Notes: generated from the letters alone by a model not told the origin. A DNA stretch of 39,980 nt from Halobacteriales archaeon QH_10_67_22 (GCA_003021305.1 PXQN01000003.1:1-39980), one strand, 5' to 3'; shown: positions 1 through 10,211, counted from the stretch's first letter. Made by a program: numbers and translations.

Positions 1-486
1 GTCGGTCGCTTCGGGGTGACAGAGGACGCCGTCGTTGGTGGCGACGGCGGCCGTCCCCACGGTCCGGACGCCGCCGAGCATGCCGCGTTCGACGGGAACC
101 TCCAGGCCGTCTTTGACCGCCCTGACGGCGGGCCGCGAGAGGTCGGGGTGGACGTAGGCCCCGGTGTCGTTGGCGAGGACGATGTTGCCGGCGGCGTTGA
201 TCCGTCCGGGGAGTTCCGTCACGCCGAGGTCCGTTTCGGCCGCGATAGTCTCGCGCTCGCGCTCGCGGACCCGACTGCTCACCAGGAGGCCGTTCTCGTT
301 GCCGGCGGCCAGCGCTCCGACGGTGCCCGACCCCCCGACCGTCGTCGACACTGCGGGGACGTCGAGTTCCTCGCCCAGGTCCGCCAGCAGCGTCTCGTCG
401 GCGTCCGGACGGACCAGCAGGCAGTCGTCGGTGGCGCGTGCGAAGACACCGACGTACGCCGAACCGGAGAAGGCCGCGCGAAGCAA
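1..486 (-). CDS. Translation initiation factor 6 (aIF6), 3' end outside window, TTG start
   Basis: Reverse strand reads [71 protein letters not shown]..., typical IF-6; lies directly downstream of L31e. Confidence 0.93.
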   Translation of the reverse strand, partial: MLRAAFSGSAYVGVFARATDDCLLVRPDADETLLADLGEELDVPAVSTTVGGSGTVGALAAGNENGLLVSSRVRERERETIAAETDLGVTELPGRINAAGNIVLANDTGAYVHPDLSRPAVRAVKDGLEVPVERGMLGGVRTVGTAAVATNDGVLCHPEATD

Positions 487-488
487 AT

Positions 489-767
489 CTACTCTGCCGT
501 CTCTGCTTCGACGACGCTCTCGCCGTCTTCCTCGAAGCGGGCCGCCCGGACTCGGAGCTTCCGGGGCGGGTTCTGGCGGCCGTGTGCCCACACCGCTTCG
601 TTGATCGACGGGTCGAGCCTGACCGCCGACTCCCCGACGGCGAAGTGCTTGGCGAGGTGCCCCTGGACGATGGACATCGCCTTGTCGGCCTGCTCCTGTT
701 CGGGGGCCGCCTTCGCGTCGCGTAGCGGAACGGTCACGACCCGCTCCTCGAAGTCACCCGCGCTCAT
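489..767 (-). CDS. rpl31e: 50S ribosomal protein L31e
   Basis: 92 aa [42 protein letters not shown]...; family-typical; between L39e and IF-6. Confidence 0.96.
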   Translation of the reverse strand: MSAGDFEERVVTVPLRDAKAAPEQEQADKAMSIVQGHLAKHFAVGESAVRLDPSINEAVWAHGRQNPPRKLRVRAARFEEDGESVVEAETAE

Positions 768-916
768 TCGTCGGTGTCACTGCGCCGCCAGTGGCGGCGC
801 TTGGGGTTGCGCTGGACCTCCCGGTCGGTCTTTAGCATCACCCACGCCGGAATGCTCGTGTTCTGCCTGTCGAGTTTGCCCAGGCGCTTTTTCTTGGCCT
901 TCGATTTCTTTCCCAT
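764..916 (-). CDS. rpl39e: 50S ribosomal protein L39e
   Basis: 50 aa [50 protein letters not shown]; below the ORF-track length cutoff; stop overlaps L31e start. Confidence 0.97.
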   Translation of the reverse strand: MGKKSKAKKKRLGKLDRQNTSIPAWVMLKTDREVQRNPKRRHWRRSDTDE

Positions 917-1134
917 AGTGTCGTCTCTTTCCGCGCCCCCGCTTATATGTGTGTTCCTTTCTCTCCCGCCGCGCCGTCGCCGACCAGCGCCGTCCGGAAT
1001 CCGATATCAGACTAAAATACTGGAGGCAGAATCCATATTTCAGCCACTCAATGGTTCGAATACTGTTTATATGGATATCAGATGTAATAGTAAGCGGGCA
1101 GAGACTAAGTGACTGTCAGCCAGAGACGGTTGGC

Positions 1135-1635
1135 ATGCACAGGCGGGTGGTCGTATCGGCGGTGGTGGCGGGATTGACCTGGGCGGGCGGGTGTATCGGC
1201 GGCGGGAGCGAGGTGGTGACGACCGTCCAGCGGGACGTGTCGGTCACACCGGGTCAGGGCTGGGTCACGGAAATCCCCGACATCTCCGGTTCGGGCGGGG
1301 CGGTCCAGTACAAGGCCCGGGCGAGCCAGCCTTTCGAGGTCTACCTTTTCACCAGCGAGGAGGACTACATGTTCTACGACACGTACGTCGACGGTGGCGA
1401 CCCGGCGCGCACGCCGGGCGGTCACGACGAGGTGAGCGCGACGGCCGAGCAGGTGAGCGAGCGCTCCTACGAGGCGGCGACGCCGAACGACGGGGCACGG
1501 GAATCCGTCGACGCCGAGGGTCCGTATTTTTTCGTCGTCGACCACTCGAACTACGGGGACGCCACTCCCGCAGACGAACCGTCACCGCTGTCGGTGTTTC
1601 TCGACCTCACCGTCACCGAACGGGCCCTGTTCTAG
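1135..1635 (+). CDS. Predicted secreted lipoprotein
   Basis: MHRRVVVSAVVAGLTWAGGC: signal peptide plus lipobox-like AGGC; in-frame ATG at 1135. Confidence 0.75.
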   Translation: MHRRVVVSAVVAGLTWAGGCIGGGSEVVTTVQRDVSVTPGQGWVTEIPDISGSGGAVQYKARASQPFEVYLFTSEEDYMFYDTYVDGGDPARTPGGHDEVSATAEQVSERSYEAATPNDGARESVDAEGPYFFVVDHSNYGDATPADEPSPLSVFLDLTVTERALF

Positions 1636-1783
1636 ACGAACGCAAGCGGGACCATCGCGACGACGTCCGGCCCGATGGCGAGGGCGGCGTCGACGAGCGT
1701 CCCGTCGACGACGGCCACCCCGTTGCCAGGGCCGTGACCAATCCCGCGACGAACACCAGAGCGAGGTTCGCGACCCCTGCCAT
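1632..1783 (-). pseudogene. Small hydrophobic protein gene with apparent 1-nt frameshift
   Basis: Frame 1 MAGVANLALVFVAGLVTALATG and the next frame VAVVDGTLVDAALAIGPDVVAMVPLAFV* join at a C-run (1718-1721); total length 152 nt is not a multiple of 3. Confidence 0.5.
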
Positions 1784-1971
1784 GTGTCACCCTTGCCGAT
1801 CCTCGGGCTTAAGAATCATCACGAATTTGATTGTTCGGATGGCCTAAAGCGGCCTGGTGACCGGCTGTGCGTCTCTGGTCGTTCGGAAAGAGCGCCCTCG
1901 CAACGTGGTACGGAGTCACATATGATCGTCCTAGTATTTGATCGAGATATACCCTCACCTATGTGGTGAGA

Positions 1972-1979
1972 TATAAATA
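1972..1979 (+). promoter_or_regulatory. Archaeal TATA box (TATAAATA) for the 2002 gene
   Basis: TATAAATA 30 bp upstream of ATG 2002 in otherwise GC-rich DNA; consistent with leaderless transcription. Confidence 0.6.
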
Positions 1980-2001
1980 CTGGCATCGGAGATAATGCGA
2001 C

Positions 2002-2286
2002 ATGTCACTGACTGAACGCGGCGCGACGAACACTGCGGACGCGAACACCGAGGCGGGAGCGGAGACGTACCGGGTCGTCGACGCGATGGACGAGACGGGT
2101 CGGATGACGGTGCGGGCGGCAGACGGAACCTCGTACACGGTGGTCGGCACGGCCGACCGTCGCATCAGCGAGCGCCTCACCGACCGCGCGCCGGGGGCCA
2201 CGGTCCGACTGGAGCTGTCCCCGGCCCCGAGCGGGACGGGTTACGTCGTCGGGCGGGTCCTCCCGGGCGGCCTTCCCGCACTTTAG
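2002..2286 (+). CDS. Conserved haloarchaeal small protein, function unknown
   Basis: 94 aa acidic ORF with upstream TATA box; convergent, overlapping stop with thpR. Confidence 0.8.
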   Translation: MSLTERGATNTADANTEAGAETYRVVDAMDETGRMTVRAADGTSYTVVGTADRRISERLTDRAPGATVRLELSPAPSGTGYVVGRVLPGGLPAL

Positions 2287-2840
2287 AGGGGCACCCGGTC
2301 GACCGTCTCGTAGGTCGGCCCGTCGCTCCCGAGCGTACTCTCTTTCAGCCGTATCTCCTGGACGTCCACGACGCCGACCCCCGGGTCGTCCGTTCGCACA
2401 CGCTCCTGGACGAGTTCTTTCCCGCCGGCGTGGTCCATGCGCGCGACCGTCGCGTGTGGCGTGAACTCGTGGTCCTCCGGGTCGAAACCCATGGCAGTCG
2501 TGCGCTTTTCGATGGCCTCGTAGAGGCGGGTCAGTTGCTCGCCGCCCTCGCGAACGCCGACCCAGACGACGCTGATGTAGTCCAGGTCTGGAAACACGCC
2601 CAGGCCGCCGACGCACAGTTCGAAGGGGTCGACGGCCGCGTCGTCGACGGCCGCCTCGAGCTCGTCGACCAGGTCTGGGACCCGGTCGGGGTCGGTGTCG
2701 CCGAGGAACTTCAGCGTGACGTGGGTCTGTCCGGGGTCGGTCGGCCGGAGTCCGGACGCCCCCGCGAAGCGTTCCTGGACGGTCGCAACCTCGTCGGCGA
2801 GGCCGTCCAGGTCGACGCTGACGAACAGTCGCTTGCCCAT
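2283..2840 (-). CDS. thpR: RNA 2',3'-cyclic phosphodiesterase (2'-5' RNA ligase family)
   Basis: MGKRLFVSVDLDGL...HVTLKFLGDT...HEFTPHATVARM: two HxT motifs. Confidence 0.94.
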   Translation of the reverse strand: MGKRLFVSVDLDGLADEVATVQERFAGASGLRPTDPGQTHVTLKFLGDTDPDRVPDLVDELEAAVDDAAVDPFELCVGGLGVFPDLDYISVVWVGVREGGEQLTRLYEAIEKRTTAMGFDPEDHEFTPHATVARMDHAGGKELVQERVRTDDPGVGVVDVQEIRLKESTLGSDGPTYETVDRVPL

Positions 2841-3008
2841 GTCTGCTCCTCGTCCGCCCCGGTCTTAGGGGTGGTGTTAGGGATTCGAGCGTGGAAACCC
2901 GACCCGACGACGCCGAGACGGACGCCACCACGTGACTGCCTTCCGGCACAGTGGCCGTCCTTATTTCACCCCCGTGTGTACAGTCCGACCCGGCCGGACC
3001 CGTTGAGA

Positions 3009-3488
3009 TCACGCGACCCGGACCGCACGGACGCCGAGTTCCCGGCAGGCGTGGTTGACGTGGGCACTGTCGGTATCGCTGACGAGGACCAGCTCGCCGA
3101 CCGTCCAGTCCCAGTCGGCATCGACCAGCACCCGGTGGGTCACCAGGTCACCGACGGTACCGACGGACGACGCCCCCGGTTCGACCTCCACGAGGACGGC
3201 AGTCTCGTCGGCGAAGGTGTCGGTCTCCCGGAGTGTCCGGAACCGGTCGGCTTTCGTCACCCCGACGTCTGCGTCCGGGCCGGGCGCGACGTATGCGGTC
3301 CCCGTGTGGTCCGGGTACACTTCGGGGAGTTCCTGTTCGCGCGACGTGAGACAGACGGCAGTCAGCGTCGCGTGCTCGCCCGCCTCGCCGAGCGAGAGGC
3401 CGGTCGGAACGTCGACCCACCACTTGCCCGAGGGTGAGGCGTCCGACCGGATGAACCCCTCCAGGAGTGCCTGCTGTGTGTCTGACAT
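3009..3488 (-). CDS. Conserved haloarchaeal hypothetical protein
   Basis: MSDTQQALLEGFIRSDASPSGKWWVDVPTGLSLGEAGEHATLTAVCLTSREQEL...; halophile composition, plausible start at 3488. Confidence 0.8.
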   Translation of the reverse strand: MSDTQQALLEGFIRSDASPSGKWWVDVPTGLSLGEAGEHATLTAVCLTSREQELPEVYPDHTGTAYVAPGPDADVGVTKADRFRTLRETDTFADETAVLVEVEPGASSVGTVGDLVTHRVLVDADWDWTVGELVLVSDTDSAHVNHACRELGVRAVRVA

Positions 3489-3630
3489 CGTTGACACGCG
3501 TCGGATCCGGCCGCATCGTCTAAAACCGTGGCCTTCCGGGCTGGACCGCTCCGAGACGGGGTCGGGGCCCGTCGCGGGTCCGACCTCCTCGATGGCCAAT
3601 CACTACGGTCCTGGCACAGCGACCACAGGT

Positions 3631-4485
3631 ATGATCGTCGCCGAGACCGACGGCGAGTACCAGTTCGTCACGCAACCGGCCCACGCGCGACTGGCCGGCG
3701 AGTTCGCCGACCACTGGGGCAACGACACCTTCGAGACGCCGAACCCGCGCGCAGCGGTGCTGCTCGCGGCGTACAGACATGACACCGGGTGGGTCCCGTA
3801 CGACCGGCAGCCACACCTCGACGAGGACGGCCAGCCGGTCGATTTCAGGGACATGCCCCCCGAGACCTGGACCGACCTCTACGAGGCGGGCGTCGACGCC
3901 GTCGCCGACGTCGACCGGTACGCCGGACTGCTGGTCTCGTTGCACGGCGCCGGCCTCCGAAACCGGCGCTACGGCCTCTCGCCGTCCTGGCCCGAGACCC
4001 CGCCCGCGTTCCGGTCGTTCGTCGACCGCCAGGAAAACCTGCAGAGCCGCCTGGCCGAGGCGTTACACGAGGTGGGGGCGGTCTCGCCGGCCGACCAGCG
4101 ACTCCTCGCTCAGTTGCACGAGAACGGGACCGCCGACGAGGGTGCCGACAGCCGACTCTGGACCAACTACAGACTGCTCCAGGCCTGGGACACGCTGTCG
4201 CTGGCGTTCTGTGTGACCGACTCGCCGCCCGGCTACGACGGCGTCGACGCGGTACCGACCGGCGACGGGCGCGAGGAGACGCTGACGGTCGCGGCCGCGG
4301 GCGACGGGGAGTTCCGCGTCGAACCATACCCGTTCGACACCGCGCCGCTGGCGCTGTCGGTCCCGGTCCGAACAGTCCCGAACGACGCCTTCGACGGCCC
4401 GGACGAACTCGTCCGGACGTACTACCGGGCCCGACGGGAGCGGCGGTCCGTGACGCTCGTGCCGGGAGAGCGACGTGGGGACTGA
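3631..4485 (+). CDS. DUF3891-like (HD-type) protein
   Basis: MIVAETDGEYQFVTQPAHARLAGEFADHWGN...AAYRHDTGW...VSLHGAGLRNRRYG; DUF3891-type motifs. Confidence 0.8.
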   Translation: MIVAETDGEYQFVTQPAHARLAGEFADHWGNDTFETPNPRAAVLLAAYRHDTGWVPYDRQPHLDEDGQPVDFRDMPPETWTDLYEAGVDAVADVDRYAGLLVSLHGAGLRNRRYGLSPSWPETPPAFRSFVDRQENLQSRLAEALHEVGAVSPADQRLLAQLHENGTADEGADSRLWTNYRLLQAWDTLSLAFCVTDSPPGYDGVDAVPTGDGREETLTVAAAGDGEFRVEPYPFDTAPLALSVPVRTVPNDAFDGPDELVRTYYRARRERRSVTLVPGERRGD

Positions 4486-4592
4486 TACGGTCGTGCGTAC
4501 CCAATTTCGGCAGTGTCGATGAGGATCGGCGTTTCGGACCACGGAGAGGGTCTTCTGTTTCATGGGAACGAAAAGAATTACGCACGACCGTA
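4486..4592 (+). mobile_element. Family A palindromic MITE-like element (copy A1)
   Basis: 107 bp; TIR TACGGTCGTGCGTA / TACGCACGACCGTA type; flanked by TGA (4483-4485, the stop codon of the 3631 gene) and TGA (4593-4595). Confidence 0.85.
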
Positions 4593-4612
4593 TGACCGCC
4601 AGCGGGAGCGGT

Positions 4613-6403
4613 TCACATCAGCGACTCGAACTCGCCGAGGAACTCGTCGTAGGTGTCGATGGCGGCCTCGACGGGTCCCGAGGCGGTCATGTCGACGCCG
4701 GCGTCGTCGAGCAGTTCCAGCGGGTACTTCCGGGAGCCACTCGAGAGGAACTTCCGATAGCGCCGCGCGGCGGGTTCGCCCTCCTCCAGGATCTCGCCCG
4801 CCAGGGCGACGGCCGCGGAGATGCCGGTCGCGTACTGGTAGACGTAAAAGGCCCGGTAGAAGTGGGGAATGCGCATCCACTCGCGGGCGATACGGTCGTC
4901 GACGGCCGCGTCGGGGTAGTAGGTCGCCTTCAGGTCGCGATAGCGGTCGTCGAGGCGGTCGGGGGTGAGCGCCTCGCCGGACTCCTCGAGTTCGTGAGTG
5001 CGGTGTTCGAACTCGGCGAACATGGTCTGGCGAAACAGCGTCGACCGGAACCGTTCGAGGTACTGGTTGAGAACGTGCCGGCGGAGCCGTTCGTCCTCGA
5101 CGACGTCGAGCAGGTGGTGGGTCAGCAGCGTCTCGTTGACCGTCGAGGCCACCTCGGCCACGAAGATCTCGTAACCGCTGTAGATGTAGGGCTGTTCGTC
5201 GCTGGTCAACTCGGAGTGCATCGAGTGGCCGAGTTCGTGGGCCAGCGTGAACATCGAGGCCACGTCGTCCTGGTAGTTCATGAGGATGTACGGCTGTGAG
5301 TCGTAGGTCCCCCCGGAGTAGGCACCGGACTGCTTGTTCTCGGTCTCGTAGACGTCGACCCAGCGCGATTCGAGTCCCTCCGCGAGTCGGTTCTGGTAGG
5401 CCTCGCCCAGCGGCGCGACGGCCTCGGTGACGTACTCGCGGGCCCGGTCGTACTCCACGTCTGGGCTCTCGCCGTCGACCATCGGGACGTAGAGGTCCCA
5501 CATCCGGAGTTCGTCGCCGCCGACGTGGCGGCGTTTCAACTCGGCGTGACGGGCCAGCACGTCGAGTTCGTCGTTGACGGTCTCGACGAGCGTGTCGTAC
5601 ACCTCGACGGGGACGTTCGGGCCGTCGAGGGCGGCCTCGCGGGCAGTGTCGTAGTTCCGGGCGCAGGCGAGTTTCACGTCGGTCTTGACGCTGTTGCGGT
5701 AGGCCGTCGCGACGGCGTTGCGGTAATTGGCCCACTCGTCGTAGAACGTCTCGTACACCTCATGGCGGAACTCGCGGTCGGGGTGTTCCTGGAGCGTCGT
5801 GAAGTTGTTCAGCGTGATACGCCGGGGCTCGCCGTCGGGGTCGTCGACGGCGGGGAACTCCATGTCGGCGTTGGTAAGCATATCGTAGACGTCACCGGTC
5901 GAGCCCAGCACCTCGCCCAGGTCGGCCAGCAGGTTCTCGACCTCGGCCGACCGGGTGTGGGGTTTGGTCCGCAACACGTCGTCGAAGTAGTGCTCGTACG
6001 TCTCCAGGTCGGGGTTGTCGGCGACGAACGAGTCGATCGTCTCGCGGCCGGCGTCCTGGATCGCCGGTTCGATGAAGCTGGCAGCGCTGTTGGCCTCGGA
6101 GTGGAGCGACTGCGCGCGGGCGGTCAGTGCCTGGTAGTGGTCGTCGGCGGTGTCCTCGTCGCGGCGCAGTCTGGCGTAGGTGGCCACGTTGCCCACCTGG
6201 CGCATCACCGTCTCGTAGGTCTGGAGCGTCTCGTGGAGGGTGTCGGCGTCGTCGGTCGCTCGCCCCTCGAACGCCCGGAGGTCATCGACCAGCGCCCCCG
6301 CGTCCTCGAAGGCGTCCTCCCAGGCGTCGTCGTCCGGATAGAGGGCTTCGAGGTCCCACTTGTACTGCTCGTCGACGTCGCCGCGCTCGGGAACCGAACT
6401 CAT
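4613..6403 (-). CDS. pepF: Oligoendopeptidase F (M3B)
   Basis: 596 aa; HELGHSMHSEL zinc motif, PepF-like throughout. Confidence 0.97.
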   Translation of the reverse strand: MSSVPERGDVDEQYKWDLEALYPDDDAWEDAFEDAGALVDDLRAFEGRATDDADTLHETLQTYETVMRQVGNVATYARLRRDEDTADDHYQALTARAQSLHSEANSAASFIEPAIQDAGRETIDSFVADNPDLETYEHYFDDVLRTKPHTRSAEVENLLADLGEVLGSTGDVYDMLTNADMEFPAVDDPDGEPRRITLNNFTTLQEHPDREFRHEVYETFYDEWANYRNAVATAYRNSVKTDVKLACARNYDTAREAALDGPNVPVEVYDTLVETVNDELDVLARHAELKRRHVGGDELRMWDLYVPMVDGESPDVEYDRAREYVTEAVAPLGEAYQNRLAEGLESRWVDVYETENKQSGAYSGGTYDSQPYILMNYQDDVASMFTLAHELGHSMHSELTSDEQPYIYSGYEIFVAEVASTVNETLLTHHLLDVVEDERLRRHVLNQYLERFRSTLFRQTMFAEFEHRTHELEESGEALTPDRLDDRYRDLKATYYPDAAVDDRIAREWMRIPHFYRAFYVYQYATGISAAVALAGEILEEGEPAARRYRKFLSSGSRKYPLELLDDAGVDMTASGPVEAAIDTYDEFLGEFESLM

Positions 6404-6465
6404 GGACCGGCGTTTGGACCGGACCCGTGTAAACCTTTCAGTGGCTTCCGGAGTCCGGGGTTTTA

Positions 6466-6543
6466 TAGTGATTATTGTAGCGATTTACCGGTACGACCAC
6501 GCAGTCGTGCGGTCGATCCGGAACAGACCGACAATAATCACTA
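6466..6543 (+). mobile_element. Family C palindromic MITE-like element (C1)
   Basis: 78 bp; TAGTGATTATTGT...ACAATAATCACTA; flanked TTA (6463-6465) / TTA (6544-6546). Confidence 0.85.
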
Positions 6544-6570
6544 TTAGTCGCCGGACCACAGACGCGCTGT

Positions 6571-7929
6571 ATGGACGAGGTTGAGGACGCGACTGCGCGG
6601 GCACTGGGTCGGGCCTGGCTGGACGAGACACCCTGGACGCTGCTGACACGGCTGACGGAACTCGACGGCCGACTCGGGGGTCACCCCGGCGAACGCCGGG
6701 CGGCGACGCTCGTCGCCGACACCCTTCAACGAGCAGGGGTCCGGGACGTGACCGAACAGTCGTTCGAGATGAACCGATGGGACCGGCACGGCGCCGACCT
6801 GGCGGTCACGGTCCCCGACCGGGGCGTCGAGCGGTCGTTCGAGGCCGTCGCGTTGCCGTACTCGCCGGCGGTCGAGACGGACGCGCCGCTCGTCGACGTA
6901 GGCCACGCGACGCCGGCGGAACTCGACCGGGCCGACGTCGCCGGCGCGGTAGTCGTGGCCGACACCGCCACGCCCGCGGGGTTCGACCGGCCGTACCACC
7001 GCGACGAGAAGGCGGCCCGTGCGGCCGCGGCCGGCGCCGAGGGGTTCGTCTTCGTCAACCACGTCCCCGGCCAATTGCCACCGACCGGGTCGCTCGGCTT
7101 CGGCGCCGAGGCCCCCCTGCCGGGGCTGGGCGTCAGCAAGGAGACCGGCGCCTGGCTCCGCGAGTACGCCGACGAGGGGGGACGGGCTCGCGTCCGCATC
7201 GACGCCGAGACGGAACCCGGGACGAGTCACAACGTGGTCGGCACGCTCGGACCCGACGACCCCGACGGGGACGGCGAGGTGGTCGTCCTCGCACACTTCG
7301 ACGCCCACGACGTCGGCGAGGGAGCACTTGACAACGGCTGTGGCGTCGCGACGCTGGCGGGGATAGTGGCGATACTCGCGGACCTCCCGCTGCAGCGGCG
7401 CGTCCGGGTGGCCGCCGTCGGCTCGGAGGAACTGGGCCTGCTGGGGAGTCGGGCCCTGGCCGACCGCCTGGTGCCGACTGCCGTGCACGCGGTCGTCAAC
7501 GTGGACGGCGCCGGCCGCTACCGCGACCTGAACGCCCTGACCCACGGGTCGGACGCGCTGGCCGAACTGGTCGAACGCGTCGTCGGTGAAGTCGGCCACC
7601 CGGTGGACACCGAGACCCGGCCCCATCCCTACAGCGACCACTGGCCGTTCCTCCAGGCCGGTGTGCCGGCCCTCCAGCTCCACAGCGACGACCCGAACGC
7701 CGACGGGCCGTGGGACCGCGGGTGGACCCACACTCGCGCCGACACGCGGGACAAGACCGACCGCCGGAACCTCCGGACCCACGCCATGCTCGGCGCACTG
7801 CTGGTCCGTGCGGTGGCGGCGACCGACCTCCCGCGGGTCGAGACCGCGGGGCTCCGGGAGCGACTCGAAGCGACCGGCGCGGCCGAGGGGATGCGCGTCT
7901 CGGGTATCTGGCCCGACGAGTGGGACTAG
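6571..7929 (+). CDS. M28 family zinc aminopeptidase
   Basis: VVVLAHFDAHDVGEGALDNGCGVATL...GSEELGLLGSRALAD...PHPYSDHWPFLQAGVPALQLHS: M28 metal-binding signatures. Confidence 0.93.
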   Translation: MDEVEDATARALGRAWLDETPWTLLTRLTELDGRLGGHPGERRAATLVADTLQRAGVRDVTEQSFEMNRWDRHGADLAVTVPDRGVERSFEAVALPYSPAVETDAPLVDVGHATPAELDRADVAGAVVVADTATPAGFDRPYHRDEKAARAAAAGAEGFVFVNHVPGQLPPTGSLGFGAEAPLPGLGVSKETGAWLREYADEGGRARVRIDAETEPGTSHNVVGTLGPDDPDGDGEVVVLAHFDAHDVGEGALDNGCGVATLAGIVAILADLPLQRRVRVAAVGSEELGLLGSRALADRLVPTAVHAVVNVDGAGRYRDLNALTHGSDALAELVERVVGEVGHPVDTETRPHPYSDHWPFLQAGVPALQLHSDDPNADGPWDRGWTHTRADTRDKTDRRNLRTHAMLGALLVRAVAATDLPRVETAGLRERLEATGAAEGMRVSGIWPDEWD

Positions 7930-8759
7930 ATCCCGTCGCGAAGGCGTCCGGCGACGCGAGCGCGCGCCAGCAACCCGGCGTGGCGCGAGCCGAAGGTGTC
8001 ACGGGCGTCCGCGGCGGCCCGCTCGTCGACCGAAAACTCACAGTCGTAGGCGACGTCCCAGAGGACGAGCGGGTCGGCCGGCGCCGGCGCGACCCCGTCG
8101 GGACCGTCCAGGGGTTCGGCTCCCAGCACCCGGTCGACCGCATCCAGGTCCGCGTCGCAGCGCCCGACGGCGGCGACGAGCGAGACGACCCGCCGGACGA
8201 GCTGGCGCGCGAACCCGCCGGCCCGGAGCGTGACGACGAAAAACGCCCCGTCGCGGCTCGCGGTCGCGTCCAGGTCCCGGACGGTGCCGGTCTCGTCGGG
8301 CGTGAGGTTGTGGAAGTCGTGTTCGCCGGCCAGCAGTGCCAGGGCACCGCGGGCCCGGTCGTCGTCGAACCCCGGCCCCATGGAGGGGTCACGAGGCGCG
8401 TACAGGTGGTAGACATACTCCCGGGCGCGGGCGTCGTGGGTCGCGTGGAAGCCGGGGGCGACGTCGGCACCCGCCCACGCCCGGACCGAATCGGGGAGTT
8501 CGCCGTTGAGCGCCCGCGGCGTGAGCCAGTCGGGCGCGTCGAGGGCGACGGTCTGGGCTCGCGCCGAGACGCCGGCGTCGGTCCGGCCGGCCGCTGCGTA
8601 CCCGTCCGGTTTCGCGGCTGCCTCGTCGAGCACGTCGAGCGCCCGGAACGCGTCGAAGATGGCATCCTCGACGGTCGGGACGTCGGGCTGGCGCTGGAAC
8701 CCGTGGAACGGCCGGCCGTCGTAGGCCAGGCGGACGGCCCGTCTGCGCTCGTCGGTCAC
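7926..8759 (-). CDS. truA: tRNA pseudouridine synthase A
   Basis: RLAYDGRPFHGFQRQPDVPTVEDAI...AAGRTDAGVSA: TruA catalytic motif; convergent overlapping stop (CTAG) with M28 gene. Confidence 0.95.
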   Translation of the reverse strand: MTDERRRAVRLAYDGRPFHGFQRQPDVPTVEDAIFDAFRALDVLDEAAAKPDGYAAAGRTDAGVSARAQTVALDAPDWLTPRALNGELPDSVRAWAGADVAPGFHATHDARAREYVYHLYAPRDPSMGPGFDDDRARGALALLAGEHDFHNLTPDETGTVRDLDATASRDGAFFVVTLRAGGFARQLVRRVVSLVAAVGRCDADLDAVDRVLGAEPLDGPDGVAPAPADPLVLWDVAYDCEFSVDERAAADARDTFGSRHAGLLARARVAGRLRDGI

Positions 8760-8897
8760 GGTGGCGGTTCGCGCGACCCCCGCTTGTGCGTTTCGGGGGA
8801 GACGGCCACCGGTCGGCCAGCGCGTCCCGCCGTCGGTTCGACTGCCGGTCGGGACTCATACGTGGACGAACGGATGGACCGTCAATCCTGACGCGAA

Positions 8898-10211
8898 CTA
8901 CTGAGCGAACTCGTCGTCGGTCGGGCGTTCGCGGTCGCCGGGGAACGCCTCGACGGGGACGTTGGTCTGGTCGCCCGAGGCCATGTCCTTGACCGTTATC
9001 TCGTCGTCTTCGAGGTCGCGTTCGCCCACGATGACGACCGTCTCGGCGTCGATCGAGTCGGCGTAGTCCATCTGGGCGCCAAAGGAGCGGCCGGAGACGT
9101 CGGTCTCGACGACGTGGCCGCGCTCGCGCAACTCGCGGGCGATGCGGGCCGCCACCGGGCGGGTGTCGCCGACCTGGAGGACGTAGTAGTCGGAGGTGAT
9201 CCCCTCGCCGGGCCAGGCGTCGTGGACCTGCAAGAGCAGGGGAAGCGTCGAGTTCATCACGCCGATGCCGACGCCGACGGCCGGGGTCGGCTGGCCGCCG
9301 AACGCCTCGATGAGGTGGTCGTAGCGGCCGCCGCCGAAGATAGACCGGGAGACCTCGCCGGAGGCGTCGAAACACTCGAAGACGACGCCGGTGTAATAAT
9401 CCAGCCCCCGGGCGGTCGTCAGCGAGACGTCACAGTACTCCCGGACCCCGAAGTCCTCGGCGGCCGCCAGCACCGCTTCGAGGTTCTCGACGGCCGCCGC
9501 CAGGGCCTCGCTGTCGGCGAAGTCCGTCAGCGCCGAGCGGTCCCGGTCGCCAGCCAGCAACACGTCGTCGAACTCGCGGGCCTGGTCGGCCGAGAGGCCC
9601 GCCTCGACGAGCAGGTCGACGTACTCGGTCTCGTCGACTTTGGCGCGCTTGTCGACCGCCCGGACCGCCGCGGGGACGTCCACGTCGGCGTCGAACGACC
9701 GCAGGAGTTCCCCCAGGATGTCCCGGTGTGAGACACGGAACTCGAACTCGGAGCCGTCGAGGCCGAGCGCGGTCAGCGAGTCGGCGGCGAACGCGAGGAT
9801 TTCGGCGTCGGCGTCGGGGTCACTCGACCCGAAGATGTCGGCGTTGGTCTGGTAGAGCTCGCGATAGCGGCCCTGCTGGACCTGCTCGTAGCGCCAGAAC
9901 GGCCGCGTCGAGAACCACTTCAGGGGTTTCGAGAGCGCCTGCTGTCTGGCGACGACCATCCGGGCGACCGTCGGCGTCAGTTCGGGCGTCAGTGTGACGT
10001 GGCGCCCGCCCCGGTCCTCGAAGTCGTACAGTTCGTCGACGATGTCCTCGCCGCTCTTGTCGGTCCACATCTCGGCCGGTTCCAGCGCGGGCGTCGCCGT
10101 CTCGCGAAAGCCGTACCGGCGAGCGGTCTCCTCGATGGTGTCGATGACCTCGCGCCGGGGAGCCATCTCCGCGGGGTAGAAGTCGGTGAACCCCTTCAGT
10201 CCGTCGTACAT
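8898..10211 (-). CDS. hisS: Histidyl-tRNA synthetase
   Basis: MYDGLKGFTDFYPAEMAPRREV...RPFWRYEQVQQGRYREL...ARGLDYYTGVVFE...GGGRYDHLI. Confidence 0.97.
   Translation of the reverse strand: MYDGLKGFTDFYPAEMAPRREVIDTIEETARRYGFRETATPALEPAEMWTDKSGEDIVDELYDFEDRGGRHVTLTPELTPTVARMVVARQQALSKPLKWFSTRPFWRYEQVQQGRYRELYQTNADIFGSSDPDADAEILAFAADSLTALGLDGSEFEFRVSHRDILGELLRSFDADVDVPAAVRAVDKRAKVDETEYVDLLVEAGLSADQAREFDDVLLAGDRDRSALTDFADSEALAAAVENLEAVLAAAEDFGVREYCDVSLTTARGLDYYTGVVFECFDASGEVSRSIFGGGRYDHLIEAFGGQPTPAVGVGIGVMNSTLPLLLQVHDAWPGEGITSDYYVLQVGDTRPVAARIARELRERGHVVETDVSGRSFGAQMDYADSIDAETVVIVGERDLEDDEITVKDMASGDQTNVPVEAFPGDRERPTDDEFAQ

Noticed and set aside
1031-1076. Inverted repeat ATCCATAT...ATATGGAT upstream of the lipoprotein gene
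   Set aside because: Only 8 bp in an AT-rich promoter stretch; could be a regulator site but not distinguishable from chance.
6466-6543. Families A-C as simple intrinsic terminators
   Set aside because: They also occur in divergent promoter regions, lack U-runs, have TNA duplications and nest in each other. A terminator role for some copies remains possible but cannot explain the family.
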